Notes: generated from the sequence alone by a model not told the origin. A stretch of 64,000 bases of DNA from Segatella copri DSM 18205 (GCF_025151535.1 NZ_CP102288.1:1183501-1247500); one strand, 5' to 3'; shown: positions 36,077 through 45,801, numbered from the stretch's first letter. Program-made: numbers and translations.

Positions 36077-36340
36077 TTATTCTCCTATAACTTTAATGTC
36101 CTTCCAATCTACGTAGCCCTTCTTTACTGCCTGATTCAAAGCAGCATCGAGACCTACCTTATTAATAAGACGAAGACCAGCAGCACTGATCTTGAGGCTG
36201 ATCCAGCAACCCTCTTCTACATAGTAGAATTTCTTGCTGAAGAGGTTAACATCAAAGCTTCTCTTTGTACGGTGCTTTGAGTGAGACACATTGCAACCTA
36301 ACTGTGCCTTCTTACCTGTAATTTGACAAATCTTAGACAT
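36077..36340 (-). CDS. rpmB: 50S ribosomal protein bL28
   Basis: The 87-aa protein begins [20 protein letters not shown], the bL28 signature, and is normal in length for Bacteroidota. It leads the rpmB-rpmG-DUF4295 operon. A -7 box TAATTTTG is on the minus strand at 36400-36393; the -33 region is weak. Confidence 0.95.
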   Translation of the reverse strand: MSKICQITGKKAQLGCNVSHSKHRTKRSFDVNLFSKKFYYVEEGCWISLKISAAGLRLINKVGLDAALNQAVKKGYVDWKDIKVIGE

Positions 36341-36392
36341 TTCTATCTTTAATTTTGTAATTCGTTAATTGATACCTATTCCAAACAGAGTG

Positions 36393-36400
36393 CAAAATTA
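36393..36400 (-). promoter_or_regulatory. -7 box upstream of rpmB
   Basis: TAATTTTG on the minus strand, 53 bases before the rpmB ATG. -33 match is poor. Confidence 0.5.
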
Positions 36401-36487
36401 CAAAATAATTTGGTAATAACAAAATAATCCCTAAAAGAACGCTGTCTTTTAAGGATTATTAATATTTGATAGCCTTAAATTAGCAAT

Positions 36488-37000
36488 TTAAGCCTCTTTT
36501 TGAAGTTCTTCAGCATGTTCTTTCAAGAATTCGAGCATGCCTTTAAGCGCTGTATTTGTGGCAATTGCAAGGTTGATGTCGCGTCCGAAATCTTCGGTGA
36601 GTTTTACTACGCGAACATCGTTCTTATCGCCATAACCTACATAGATGGTACCCACAGGAATGGCTGGAGTTCCACCCGTTGGACCAGCCACACCCGTTGC
36701 TGAAATGGCGAAGTCTACATTCAGGGTCTTGATTGTGCCGAGCACCATCTCCCTAGCCACTTCTTCGCAAACGGCAGTCTGCTCCTCCAGAACCTCATGG
36801 CTCACGCCCAAAAGATTCTCCTTTACCTCGTTGGTGTAGCTTATTACACCACCCTTGAAGTAATTGCTGGCACCTGGCACAGAAATCAGCGCCTCGGCGA
36901 TACGACCGCCTGTGCAGCTCTCTGCTGTGCCTACTGTCTTGTCACTATTGTAGAGCATCTCCTGGATGCCCTTGCTCAATATCTTTGTTTCAAATTCCAT
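36488..37000 (-). CDS. pncC: Nicotinamide-nucleotide amidohydrolase (PncC/CinA C-terminal type)
   Basis: The 170-aa protein is the single-domain PncC form (no CinA N-terminal part). It has the signature TVGTAESCTGGRIAEALIS (about residues 22-40), GGVISYTNEVKENLLGV and ATGVAGPTGGTPAIPVGT. It deamidates nicotinamide mononucleotide for NAD salvage. It lies 13 bases after tsaD on the same strand. Confidence 0.92.
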   Translation of the reverse strand: MEFETKILSKGIQEMLYNSDKTVGTAESCTGGRIAEALISVPGASNYFKGGVISYTNEVKENLLGVSHEVLEEQTAVCEEVAREMVLGTIKTLNVDFAISATGVAGPTGGTPAIPVGTIYVGYGDKNDVRVVKLTEDFGRDINLAIATNTALKGMLEFLKEHAEELQKEA

Positions 37001-37013
37001 CTTGTTTTGTTAA

Positions 37014-38039
37014 TTACTTAAATGTTACTTTACTATAGGCTGGCAAGTCGATGGTTGCAAACTCACCATCACGATACTTGAAGGTTCCCACGCAGCCTAT
37101 CATCGCCGCATTATCGGTAGTATAGCTGAACTTTGGGATGTAGATAGTCCAGCCGAAGCGCTTGGCATGATCGTGGAAAGCGTTGCGCAAACCATTATTG
37201 GCACTCACACCTCCAGCTACAGCCACATGCTTGATGCCGGTCTGCTTGACAGCCATGCGGAGTTTCTTCATCAGAATATCAACGATGGTAAACTCTATGC
37301 TGGCAGCCAGATCGTACTTGTTCTTCTCTACAAAATCAGGATCAGCAGCCACCCATTTACGCAGGCTGTAGAGGAAACTGGTCTTGAAACCGGAGAAGCT
37401 GTAGTTCAAACCCGGAATATGAGGCTCAGAGAAACTGAATGCCTTCGGATTGCCCTGGCGTGCATACTTATCTACGACAGGACCACCAGGATACCCCCAC
37501 TCCAGCACCTTGGCGCACTTGTCAATAGCCTCGCCAGCCGCATCGTCGATGGTCTGTCCCAGTACTTCCATATCGTTGTAGGCATTCACCTTTACGATCT
37601 GCGAATTTCCACCGCTCACGAGAAGACAGATGAACGGGAATGGAGGTGCACTCTGGTCATCATCGCTTTCCTTGATGAAATGAGCCATCACATGACCCTG
37701 CAGATGGTTTACATCTATCATCGGAATATTGAGCGAACGGGCGAATCCCTTGGCAAAACTTACACCCACAAGGAGCGAGCCCATCAGACCCGGACCACGG
37801 GTGAAGGCTACGGCAGAAAGATCTTCCTTCTTGATGCCGGCACGCGCGATGGCCTGGTCAACGACAGGAACCACATTCTGCTGGTGGGCACGGGAAGCCA
37901 ACTCCGGAACAACACCGCCGTAAGCCTTGTGAACCTCCTGAGAGGCGGTTACATTGCTCAGCAGCACACCATTCTTGAGCACTGCGGCAGAGGTATCGTC
38001 GCAGCTGCTCTCTATACCTAATATATATATATCCTTCAT
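37014..38039 (-). CDS. tsaD: tRNA N6-adenosine threonylcarbamoyltransferase TsaD
   Basis: TsaD transfers threonylcarbamoyl to A37 of ANN-decoding tRNAs together with TsaB and TsaE. The 341-aa ASKHA-fold protein starts with ILGIESSCDDTSAAV, has the metal-binding DVNHLQGHVMAHF (two His), the LLVSGGNSQIV phosphate loop and the C-terminal YTTDNAAMIG with an Asp ligand. Length is standard. pncC follows after 13 bases. Confidence 0.97.
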   Translation of the reverse strand: MKDIYILGIESSCDDTSAAVLKNGVLLSNVTASQEVHKAYGGVVPELASRAHQQNVVPVVDQAIARAGIKKEDLSAVAFTRGPGLMGSLLVGVSFAKGFARSLNIPMIDVNHLQGHVMAHFIKESDDDQSAPPFPFICLLVSGGNSQIVKVNAYNDMEVLGQTIDDAAGEAIDKCAKVLEWGYPGGPVVDKYARQGNPKAFSFSEPHIPGLNYSFSGFKTSFLYSLRKWVAADPDFVEKNKYDLAASIEFTIVDILMKKLRMAVKQTGIKHVAVAGGVSANNGLRNAFHDHAKRFGWTIYIPKFSYTTDNAAMIGCVGTFKYRDGEFATIDLPAYSKVTFK

Positions 38040-38050
38040 TTCTTATATTA

Positions 38051-38141
38051 TAATGTTAAGTGTTAAATGTTAAGTGTTAAATGATTCAACAAACTTTATG
38101 CGCCTGCCCAACTTAACATTTAACACTTAACATTTAACATT
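38051..38141. repeat. TTAA-rich inverted repeat between tsaD and map
   Basis: The left block (TAATGTTAAGTGTTAAATG, 38051 on) and the right block (38111-38141) are made of 7-base units TTAAGTG/TTAAATG and are complementary over about 24 bases. It may act as a terminator for map or as mobile intergenic repeat DNA. Confidence 0.6.
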
Positions 38142-39000
38142 AATAAGTCAAAACCTCCACACCTGTCTCTGTCATCACAAGCGTGTGCTCCCACTGTGCA
38201 GATGGCTTCTCATCACCGGTGATTACTTCCCAACCGTACGGATCGTCGGCATCGAGGAATACCTGCCAGGTGCCCATGTTGATCATTGGCTCGATGGTGA
38301 ATACCATGCCCGGAACGAGCAGCATGCCCGTGCCTCTATGACCATAGTGAAGAACCTCAGGCTCTTCGTGGAACTGGCAACCTACGCCATGACCGCAAAG
38401 ATCGCGAACCACACCATAACCATACTTCTTGCAATGCTTCTCGATAGCATGACCGATATCACCTACGAACGAGTATGGCTTGGCAACCTCCATACCGATT
38501 TCCAGGCATTCCTTGGCTACGCGAACCAGCTGCTCCTTTTCAGGAGTAGTCTTGCCGCCAACGATGAACATACGGCTGGCGTCAGCGTAATAGCCATCTA
38601 CGATGGTTGTCATGTCCACATTGATGATATCGCCCTCTTCGAGCACATCCTCTTCCTTAGGAATACCATGGCAAACCACTTCGTTGATAGAGGTACAAAC
38701 GCTCTTAGGATAGCCTTCGTAATTGAGACACGCAGGAATGGCATTATGATCCTTACAATACTGCATGCAGAGATCATCAATCTCCTGGGTGTTGATTCCC
38801 GGACGGATCATCTCTGCTACCGCATCAAGACAACCGGTGTTTACGACACCACTCTTGCGGATGCCTTCTATCTGTTCTGGAGTTTTAATCAAGTCACGGG
38901 TAGGAACAAGTTTACCCTTGTTTTCCCAAAACATTACCTGCTTGTCGAGCTCTGTAAGAGGCTGACCTGGCAAGCAATGCCATCTTTTCTTCTTAATCAT
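38140..39000 (-). CDS. map: Type I methionine aminopeptidase
   Basis: Removes the N-terminal Met from new proteins. The 286-aa protein has all metal ligands of the pita-bread fold: Asp pair in INVDMTTIVDGYYADASRMF, His in CGHGVGCQFH, Glu in TIEPM and Glu in QWEHT. The N-terminal extension (about 40 residues, including CLPGQPLTELDKQV) is longer than in the E. coli enzyme and seems to be a Bacteroidota feature. It is transcribed alone or with tsaD; the repeat block lies between. Confidence 0.95.
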   Translation of the reverse strand: MIKKKRWHCLPGQPLTELDKQVMFWENKGKLVPTRDLIKTPEQIEGIRKSGVVNTGCLDAVAEMIRPGINTQEIDDLCMQYCKDHNAIPACLNYEGYPKSVCTSINEVVCHGIPKEEDVLEEGDIINVDMTTIVDGYYADASRMFIVGGKTTPEKEQLVRVAKECLEIGMEVAKPYSFVGDIGHAIEKHCKKYGYGVVRDLCGHGVGCQFHEEPEVLHYGHRGTGMLLVPGMVFTIEPMINMGTWQVFLDADDPYGWEVITGDEKPSAQWEHTLVMTETGVEVLTY

Positions 39001-39106
39001 TGTATTATGTATTTAATTAGCGACTGCAAAAGTACATTTTTTATTGCAGAGCACAAAATAAAATGGCAATTATTTGCATTTTAGTGCAAATAATCACCAC
39101 AAATAA

Positions 39107-39727
39107 TTACTTCAAATGCTCGTAAATCTTATCGCACCAGTCTTCGCCATTCTGCGGACAATAAGTAAACAGTCCCAGTTCAGAGGCTGCACAGCAGTTA
39201 CGGGGACCATCATCAATAAACAGGCACTCCTCTGGCATAATCTTCTCCTGAGAAAGGACATAACGGAAGAAATTCTCATCCGGCTTCATATACTTTACTT
39301 CATAAGAACGATACATCGCATCGAAATAATCGCCGATAGGATGACCGTCGGCAGAGAAGACCTCGCTGTCTACCCAAGCAGAAACATAAGGGTTGGTATT
39401 GCTGAGCAAGATTAAACGGTAGCCCTGCTTCTTAAGATTGCGGAGAGTAACCAGATTGCGTTCTGGAATTTCCTTCATGTAGCCCAGCCAGCAATGCTGC
39501 AATTCCTCGAAGGTTACCTCGCGCCCAATCTTCTTGCACACTTCCCGACGGTATTCCTCCTCGGAAATCTTGCCCTCTTCCAGCTGGCCGTTTAAGCCAA
39601 CCTGTTTATAAGGGTCCATCTTCTCCGCAAACTCCTTCATACCCAACTCAATGAAACGTTTGCCTGCCTCATTCTCGTCGAGGGTGATGATGACACCACC
39701 CATATCAAAAATCACAGTTTTAATCAT
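39107..39727 (-). CDS. HAD-family phosphatase
   Basis: The 206-aa protein has a HAD-like motif I FDMGGVI (nucleophile Asp8, with Gly10 in place of the second Asp, as in several HAD-IA proteins), motif II SNTNPY (about residue 106) and motif IV FIDDGPRNC. It is HAD-IA like, with a cap of helices at 20-85. It probably hydrolyses a small phosphate ester; the substrate is unknown. It is followed by metH-smpB on the same strand upstream, a gap of 35 bases. Confidence 0.8.
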   Translation of the reverse strand: MIKTVIFDMGGVIITLDENEAGKRFIELGMKEFAEKMDPYKQVGLNGQLEEGKISEEEYRREVCKKIGREVTFEELQHCWLGYMKEIPERNLVTLRNLKKQGYRLILLSNTNPYVSAWVDSEVFSADGHPIGDYFDAMYRSYEVKYMKPDENFFRYVLSQEKIMPEECLFIDDGPRNCCAASELGLFTYCPQNGEDWCDKIYEHLK

Positions 39728-39762
39728 ATAATTATCCTAAAAACGTTGTATTCTTTATCTTG

Positions 39763-42546
39763 TCAGAACAGCTCCAGCTTGTTCTTTCTAGCCTCTGAGA
39801 GCGAGGCTATCTTAGCCTGCTCTTCATGATAGTTCTGGCGAAGTTTCTCGTAGCGTTCCTTCAGTTCCGACTCAAACTTAGGACATTCAGCCTCGTTGAG
39901 GAATCGGGCACAGATTCCGGCATTGAGCGATGCGTCCTTCACCCAGATGACCGGTCCGTCATATTCAGGCGCAATCTTCAGAGCCACATGCAGTTCGCTC
40001 GTCGTTGCCCCACCTACCATGATAGGAATGCGCAAACCAGCTTTCTGCATTTCTCGGGCCACATGAACCATTTCTTCAAGCGAAGGGGTGATAAGTCCGC
40101 TCAAACCGATTGCATCTACTTTTTCATCGATAGCTTTCTGTACAATCTGTTCGGCTGGAACCATCACACCTAAGTCGATGATTTCGTAATTGTTACATGA
40201 CATAACCACGCAGACGATGTTCTTTCCGATATCATGAACATCGCCCTTCACAGTTGCCATCAGAATCTTGCCGGCAGTTGTTGCTCCACCCTGTTTTTCT
40301 GCCTCAATATGAGGCTGAAGGATAGAAACTGCCGATTTCATCGTGCGAGCCGTCTTGACAACCTGAGGCAAGAACATTTCGCCTTTTCCAAAAAGTTCGC
40401 CTACCAGGTTCATGCCGTCCATCAGAGGACCCTCAATTACGTTTACTGCATGAGGATATTTGGCAAGTGCTTCGTCAATATCCTGCTGCAGGAAATCGGT
40501 GATTCCCTTGCGCAGCGCATACTTCAGACGTTCTTCCACACTCTCCTTTCGCCATTCAGGAGCAGCCGGTTTCTTGGGAGCAACACCGCCTGCCTTAGCT
40601 GCAGCCTTTGCAGCATCAGCCTGGGCTTTTATCTCTGCCGCAAGCTCGATAAGTTCATCAGCTGCACCTTTTCTCCTATTCAGCACCACATCCTCGATGA
40701 GATGAAGCTGTTCTTCAGGAATTTTATTGTAATCCATTCTGGCTTTGGCATTTACAATACCAAAGTCCATACCTACCTGCTGGGCATGATGCAGGAAAAC
40801 ACAATGGATAGCCTCACGGATATAAGTATTGCCACGGAATGAGAACGAGAGGTTACTGACACCTCCGCTGACATGTGCACCAGGCAGATTCTGATGAATC
40901 CACTCCGTTGCGCGGATGAACTCAACGGCATAATTATCATGCTCCTCCATACCGGTAGCTATGGCAAGTACGTTCGGGTCGAAGATGATATCGAGCGGAT
41001 TCATACCCAACTTGTCTACCAGAAGATGATAAGCACGTTCTGCTATCTCGATGCGGCGCTCGAAAGTGGTAGCCTGACCTACTTCATCAAAACACATCAC
41101 AACGACGGCTGCGCCATAGCGTAACACATCGCGGGCATGAGAAAGGAATACTTCCTCACCCTCCTTCAAACTGATGGAATTGACAATACACTTGCCCTGG
41201 CAGCACTTCAAGCCAACCACTATGACGTCCCATTTGGAAGAGTCGATCATCACCGGAACCTTCGCAATGTCTGGTTCGGCTGCAATCATATTCAGGAAGT
41301 TAACCATCTCGGCTTTCGCATCAAGTAAACCATCGTCCATATTCACGTCAACGACAGCTGCTCCATCAGCCACTTGCTTTCTGGCAATACCGATGGCTTC
41401 TTCATAATTCTTTTCGTTAATCAAACGCAGGAATTTCCTGCTACCTGCTACGTTACAGCGTTCGCCCACATTGACGAATCGGATGGCGTCAACCGGCAAA
41501 TGTACGGAATCATCGACCTGCAGAAGGTCTAATCCCGAGAGCCACATATACTTAGGTTTCTCCACCACTTGATGCGGCTTCTTACCCTCAGCGATACGGG
41601 CGTAATGTGCGATGAATTCAGGACTAGTACCGCAGCATCCGCCTATGATGTTCACGATGCCTTCATCGATGAATTCGGCTATTTGCGGAGCCATCGATTC
41701 GGCTGTCTCGTCATATTCGCCCATTTCGTTAGGCAAACCGGCATTAGGATGCGCACTAATATAATAAGGTGCAACCTGAGCCATGTGCTCGATGAAAGGT
41801 TTCATCTGAGGAGCACCAAAGGCGCAGTTCATGCCGACAGAGAAGATAGGATAAGGAGAAAGCGAAGCAAGGAAAGCATCTACAGTCTGACCGCTGAGCG
41901 TTCTGCCCGCCAGATCACTTACCGTAAGACTGATCATGACAGGCAACTCTACTCCATGTTTCTTCATCATGGTGAGCGCTGCATCTATCATCGCCTTGCA
42001 GTTGAGTGTATCAAAGATGGTTTCGATGAGAATCACGTCAGCACCGCCTTCGATAAGTCCGTCCACCTGTTCGCATACATCGGTAAAAAGCTCATCGTAG
42101 GTAATCTCGCGGGCGGCAGGATTGCTGACGTCCGGACTCATGGAGCAAGTCTTGTTGGTTGGTCCCACATCTCCTGCAACGAAGCGTGGTTTATCAGGCG
42201 TAGAAAACTTATCGCATTCGATACGTGCCAGTCGGGCACCCTCGAATGCCATTTCGCGGGCGCAGTTCTCCAGGTGATAATCAGCCTGCGAAATGCGCTG
42301 GCACGAAAAAGTATTCGCGGTAATAATATCGGCGCCAGCCTCCAGGTAGCGTCGGTAAATATCAGATATCACATCAGGACGAGTAATGTTGAGCATGTCG
42401 TTGTTGCCTTTCATCATACCCGGCAAATCGCGGAACCGCTCACCTCTGAAGTCTTCTTCTGTAAGATTATACTTCTGAATCTCAGTACCCATGGCACCAT
42501 CGAGAATCAGAATTTTCTCCTTTACAATCTCTCTTAAATTCTTCAT
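39763..42546 (-). CDS. metH: Cobalamin-dependent methionine synthase lacking the reactivation domain
   Basis: MetH methylates homocysteine from methyltetrahydrofolate through cobalamin. The 927-aa protein has the homocysteine/zinc domain (about 1-325, with CAFG and GGCCGTS), the pterin domain (about 345-620, [15 protein letters not shown]) and the B12 cap and binding domain (about 660-905, with [11 protein letters not shown] and its axial His). It stops at about KNKLELF where full-length MetH (about 1200 aa) would begin the AdoMet reactivation domain. Either reactivation is by a separate protein or is absent. No such gene is in the window. Confidence 0.94.
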   Translation of the reverse strand: MKNLREIVKEKILILDGAMGTEIQKYNLTEEDFRGERFRDLPGMMKGNNDMLNITRPDVISDIYRRYLEAGADIITANTFSCQRISQADYHLENCAREMAFEGARLARIECDKFSTPDKPRFVAGDVGPTNKTCSMSPDVSNPAAREITYDELFTDVCEQVDGLIEGGADVILIETIFDTLNCKAMIDAALTMMKKHGVELPVMISLTVSDLAGRTLSGQTVDAFLASLSPYPIFSVGMNCAFGAPQMKPFIEHMAQVAPYYISAHPNAGLPNEMGEYDETAESMAPQIAEFIDEGIVNIIGGCCGTSPEFIAHYARIAEGKKPHQVVEKPKYMWLSGLDLLQVDDSVHLPVDAIRFVNVGERCNVAGSRKFLRLINEKNYEEAIGIARKQVADGAAVVDVNMDDGLLDAKAEMVNFLNMIAAEPDIAKVPVMIDSSKWDVIVVGLKCCQGKCIVNSISLKEGEEVFLSHARDVLRYGAAVVVMCFDEVGQATTFERRIEIAERAYHLLVDKLGMNPLDIIFDPNVLAIATGMEEHDNYAVEFIRATEWIHQNLPGAHVSGGVSNLSFSFRGNTYIREAIHCVFLHHAQQVGMDFGIVNAKARMDYNKIPEEQLHLIEDVVLNRRKGAADELIELAAEIKAQADAAKAAAKAGGVAPKKPAAPEWRKESVEERLKYALRKGITDFLQQDIDEALAKYPHAVNVIEGPLMDGMNLVGELFGKGEMFLPQVVKTARTMKSAVSILQPHIEAEKQGGATTAGKILMATVKGDVHDIGKNIVCVVMSCNNYEIIDLGVMVPAEQIVQKAIDEKVDAIGLSGLITPSLEEMVHVAREMQKAGLRIPIMVGGATTSELHVALKIAPEYDGPVIWVKDASLNAGICARFLNEAECPKFESELKERYEKLRQNYHEEQAKIASLSEARKNKLELF

Positions 42547-42549
42547 TGT

Positions 42550-43029
42550 CTAAAAGTGCTTGATTGCTCTATCCATCTCTCTTCTGTCTTCCTTTTCTTT
42601 CAGAGTCTGGCGCTTGTCATACTCCTTCTTTCCCTTACAGAGGGCAATATCCACCTTGGCTCTACCGTGATTATCGATAAAGATGAGGGTTGGAACAATG
42701 GTGAAACCAGGCTGCTTGCTGTCCTCTTCAAGACGGCGCAATTCGCGCTTGGTGAGAAGAAGCTTGCGGTCGCGGCGAGCCTCATGATTGCTGAAAGAAC
42801 CATAAAAATAAGGAGAGATGTTCATTCCCTTGACCCAAAGTTCGCCCTGATAGAAATCGCAATAACAATCTACCAGCGAAGCCTTTCCGCCACGGATTGA
42901 CTTAATCTCTGTTCCCGTAAGCACAATGCCTGCGGTATATGTGTCAACGAAGAAGTACTCGAACGAAGCCTTCTTGTTGCGTATCTGTATCGGACTCTTC
43001 TTACGGAGTTCCTGTTCTTGCTTGTTCAT
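42550..43029 (-). CDS. smpB: tmRNA-binding protein SmpB
   Basis: SmpB delivers tmRNA to stalled ribosomes for trans-translation. The 159-aa protein has the beta-barrel core ([19 protein letters not shown], about 40-58; [15 protein letters not shown]) and the lysine/arginine-rich C-terminal tail ([19 protein letters not shown]). It ends 3 bases before metH, so the two are probably co-transcribed although functionally unrelated. tmRNA itself (ssrA) is not in the window. Confidence 0.96.
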   Translation of the reverse strand: MNKQEQELRKKSPIQIRNKKASFEYFFVDTYTAGIVLTGTEIKSIRGGKASLVDCYCDFYQGELWVKGMNISPYFYGSFSNHEARRDRKLLLTKRELRRLEEDSKQPGFTIVPTLIFIDNHGRAKVDIALCKGKKEYDKRQTLKEKEDRREMDRAIKHF

Positions 43030-43052
43030 ATATATATATATAATAATGTATT

Positions 43053-43082
43053 ATAAGTTTATAGTTTAAAGTTTATAGTTAT
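43053..43082. repeat. AGTTTATAGTTTAAAGTTTATAG-type intergenic repeat
   Basis: Short AT-rich units (TTTATAGTTTAAAGTTTATAG) precede the smpB promoter side. Similar units occur at 13136-13160, 20368-20400 and 63035-63117. Confidence 0.5.
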
Positions 43083-43127
43083 AGGGCAAGCCTGCTATAC
43101 GGCGAAACCGCTATTAACTATCAACTA

Positions 43128-43637
43128 TTAACTTTTGACAATTTCGCAGAAATTGTCGATATGATCATCGATGTAGAAGGCAACCTTGCTGGTCCACTCT
43201 TCTTCGTTCTCAACGAACTCATCGTCAAAATCATCAAACTCAGGAAATTTTTCGTAGAGCGCCATAAACTCCTCATCGGTCAGATCGCGCTCAATCTCCT
43301 CATGGTTTGTTTTATACAGGAAATGACTCTTCTTGATAAGTTTGGCGAGTTCTGTCAATCCCCAGTTTTTAAACGCCTTGTCGGTAGGGTTCTTCCAGAG
43401 GAAAGCACCGTAACCGTTATGTATGAGCTGAACCATTCCGCCATCCATCATCTCCTCATGCAGGATATCCCAAGCCAGAAGAGTAATCTGGTCGCTGTTG
43501 AGCTGTGCCATGGTTTCGGCAGTCAGTTCACCACCAATCGCTTCGCGGATAGCGTCCACGAAAGCCTTTACAAATTCATCCATGCCCGCCTCGGCAGCAT
43601 GCTGAAGCTTGGCATCGTTTATCTTTACTTCGATCAT
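43128..43637 (-). CDS. DMP19/DUF4375-like protein
   Basis: This 169-aa acidic protein has the DMP19-type pattern DGGMVQLIHNGYG (about residues 66-78) with following helical parts (FPEFDDFDDEFVENEEEW, very acidic). DMP19 family members can mimic DNA and bind nucleoid or regulator proteins in other bacteria, but here only the fold family is supported. It has no operon partner; smpB is 98 bases downstream on the same strand. Confidence 0.65.
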   Translation of the reverse strand: MIEVKINDAKLQHAAEAGMDEFVKAFVDAIREAIGGELTAETMAQLNSDQITLLAWDILHEEMMDGGMVQLIHNGYGAFLWKNPTDKAFKNWGLTELAKLIKKSHFLYKTNHEEIERDLTDEEFMALYEKFPEFDDFDDEFVENEEEWTSKVAFYIDDHIDNFCEIVKS

Positions 43638-43768
43638 AATCTACAAAATTGCAATTTTCAGTTTGCAAAGATACATGAAATTGTGCATAAACCCAAGAAA
43701 AAATCTAAATATTAGGTTAAAGAGTTAAAAAGAATACCCAATTTTAGGTATTTTCCGGATTTTTTTTG

Positions 43769-43776
43769 TACTTTTG
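43769..43776 (+). promoter_or_regulatory. -7 box upstream of the IscU-like/GGGtGRT operon
   Basis: TACTTTTG after a T8 run; the -33 region is a weak match. The leader is about 100 bases. Confidence 0.45.
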
Positions 43777-43878
43777 TGCTCGGAATTGAGGTGATGGCAC
43801 CGATGTTTCAGCAAAATAATATGAATTAAGTACAGAACTTTATACTTATAATATTCATTAATATAAAATTTAGCGAAT

Positions 43879-44580
43879 ATGATCTATTCTAAAGAAGTAG
43901 ACAACATGTGCGTTGTCGCTAAGGGTCCTAACCACGGACCAGCTCCAATTCCTGAAGAGGGAAAATGGATTCAGGCAAAAGAGATCAAAGACATCTCTGG
44001 TTATACTCACGGTGTGGGTTGGTGTGCTCCTCAGCAGGGTGCTTGCAAGCTCTCTTTGAACATCAAGGAAGGCGTTATTCAGGAGGCTCTTGTTGAGACT
44101 ATCGGTTGTACTGGTATGACTCACTCAGCTGCTATGGCTTCTGAGATTCTCCCAGGCAAGACTATTCTTGAGGCTTTGAACACTGACCTCGTATGCGATG
44201 CTATCAATACAGCTATGCGCGAGCTCTTCCTCCAGATTGTTTATGGTCGTAGCCAGAGCGCTTTCTCTGAGGGCGGTCTCGTTATCGGTGCAGGTCTTGA
44301 GGACTTGGGTAAGGGTCTTCGTTCACAGACTGGTACTCTCTATGGTACTGTAGCTAAGGGTACACGTTACCTCGAGTTGACAGAGGGTTACATCACAAAG
44401 CAGTTCCTCGATAAGGACAGCCAGGTTTGTGGTTATGAGTATGTTCACCTCGGCAAGATGATGGAAGCTATCAAGAACGGTATGGACGCTAACGAGGCTG
44501 TCAAGAAGTTCACAGGTAGCTACGGTCGTACAACTGCTGAGCAGGGTGTTGTTAAAGCAATTGATCCACGTAAAGAATAA
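43879..44580 (+). CDS. IscU/NifU-like iron-sulfur scaffold-type protein
   Basis: This 233-aa protein has an IscU-like core (about residues 48-110: CKLSLNIKEGVIQEALVETI, then GCTGMTHSAAMASEI), and GKTILEAL. Cysteines near 49 and 76 suit a cluster or metal site. The N-terminal 45 and C-terminal 120 residues are additions that occur in the group which sits beside GGGtGRT proteins. It precedes that gene by 15 bases. Codon use is highly biased, so expression is probably high. Its real client is unknown. Confidence 0.75.
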   Translation: MIYSKEVDNMCVVAKGPNHGPAPIPEEGKWIQAKEIKDISGYTHGVGWCAPQQGACKLSLNIKEGVIQEALVETIGCTGMTHSAAMASEILPGKTILEALNTDLVCDAINTAMRELFLQIVYGRSQSAFSEGGLVIGAGLEDLGKGLRSQTGTLYGTVAKGTRYLELTEGYITKQFLDKDSQVCGYEYVHLGKMMEAIKNGMDANEAVKKFTGSYGRTTAEQGVVKAIDPRKE

Positions 44581-44595
44581 TAAGGAGATACAGAT

Positions 44596-45609
44596 ATGAT
44601 TAGAAAAGTAAGTTACGAAAGTCAGGAACGTCGCGAGAAGCAGGTTCTTGCTGCTCTTAATGCTAACGGTATCAAGAGCTTGGAAGAGGCTAATCAAATC
44701 TGCGAGGACGCAGGTGTTGACCCTTATCAGATGTGTGAAGATACTCAGCGTATCTGCTTCGAGAACGCTAAGTGGGCGTATGTAGCTGGTGCTGCTATCG
44801 CTATCAAGAAAGGTGCTAAGACTGCTGCTGACGCAGCTGAGGCTATCGGTATCGGTTTGCAGGCTTTCTGCATCCCTGGTTCTGTAGCTGACGACCGTAA
44901 GGTTGGTCTCGGTCATGGTAACTTGGCTGCTCGTTTGCTCCGTGAGGAGACTCAGTGCTTCGCTTTCTTGGCTGGTCACGAGTCTTTCGCTGCTGCTGAG
45001 GGTGCTATCAAGATTGCTGAGATGGCAAACAAGGTTCGCAAGAACCCATTGCGCGTTATCTTGAACGGTCTTGGTAAGGATGCTGCTCAGATCATCAGCC
45101 GCATCAACGGTTTCACATACGTACAGACAAAGTTCGACTACTATACAGGTGAGTTGAAGGTTGTTAACCGCATCGCTTACAGCGACGGTCCACGTGCTAA
45201 GGTTAACTGCTATGGCGCTGACGACGTTCGCGAGGGTGTTGCTATCAACTGGAGCGAGGATGTAGACGTATCTATCACAGGTAACTCTACAAACCCTACA
45301 CGTTTCCAGCACCCAGTAGCTGGTACATACAAGAAGGAGCGTGTGGCTGCTGGTAAGCCATACTTCTCTGTAGCTTCTGGTGGTGGTACAGGTCGTACAT
45401 TGCACCCAGATAACATGGCTGCAGGTCCTGCTTCTTACGGTATGACTGATACTATGGGTCGTATGCACTCAGACGCTCAGTTCGCAGGTTCTTCTTCAGT
45501 TCCTGCTCACGTAGAGATGATGGGCTTCCTCGGTATGGGTAACAACCCTATGGTAGGTGCTACTGTTGCTATCGCTGTAGCTATCGACCTCGCTATCAAC
45601 AAGAAGTAA
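44596..45609 (+). CDS. GGGtGRT protein
   Basis: This 337-aa protein carries the motif GGGTGRTLHPDNM (about residues 262-274) that names the family. It is helical-rich with conserved KIAEMANKVRKNP and SSVPAHVEMMGFLGMGNN segments and no known cofactor site. Family function is unknown, but it is always paired with the IscU-like protein upstream, so the pair probably forms one system. The DNA has strong codon bias and a perfect terminator. Confidence 0.85.
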   Translation: MIRKVSYESQERREKQVLAALNANGIKSLEEANQICEDAGVDPYQMCEDTQRICFENAKWAYVAGAAIAIKKGAKTAADAAEAIGIGLQAFCIPGSVADDRKVGLGHGNLAARLLREETQCFAFLAGHESFAAAEGAIKIAEMANKVRKNPLRVILNGLGKDAAQIISRINGFTYVQTKFDYYTGELKVVNRIAYSDGPRAKVNCYGADDVREGVAINWSEDVDVSITGNSTNPTRFQHPVAGTYKKERVAAGKPYFSVASGGGTGRTLHPDNMAAGPASYGMTDTMGRMHSDAQFAGSSSVPAHVEMMGFLGMGNNPMVGATVAIAVAIDLAINKK

Positions 45610-45632
45610 TTTCTTAGAGATACAAAACAAAT

Positions 45633-45668
45633 AAAAGCCTTGAGAATCAGCTGATTCTCAAGGCTTTT
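45633..45668 (+). terminator. Terminator after the GGGtGRT gene
   Basis: A perfect 36-base palindrome (AAAAGCCTTGAGAATCAG and its complement) followed by T-rich DNA. Confidence 0.9.
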
Positions 45669-45696
45669 TCTTTATTTATCCTACTGGAATAAAAAA

Positions 45697-45775
45697 TATC
45701 TCCGAGAGATATTTTTTTATCTTTCGGAGATATTCTTCTATCTTTCGGAGATATTCTTCTATCTTTCGGAGAAAA
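45697..45775. repeat. 21-base tandem repeat with hairpin
   Basis: CTTTCGGAGATATTCTTCTAT occurs twice and a half (45721-45772). Just before it ATATCTC-CGA-GAGATAT forms a hairpin built from the complementary sequence. The region is between a terminator and the convergent flippase gene. Confidence 0.8.
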
Positions 45776-45801
45776 TAATTTATCCCATAGTATTTCTATT
45801 T

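Noticed and set aside
39107-39727. HAD protein as a phosphoserine phosphatase for the serine pathway
   Set aside because: It lacks the SerB-type motif context and lies far from serC-serA.
44323-45468. 381-aa minus-strand frame opposite the IscU-like and GGGtGRT genes
   Set aside because: It is Ser/Thr/Leu/Val-rich low-complexity sequence produced by the strong codon bias of the plus-strand genes.
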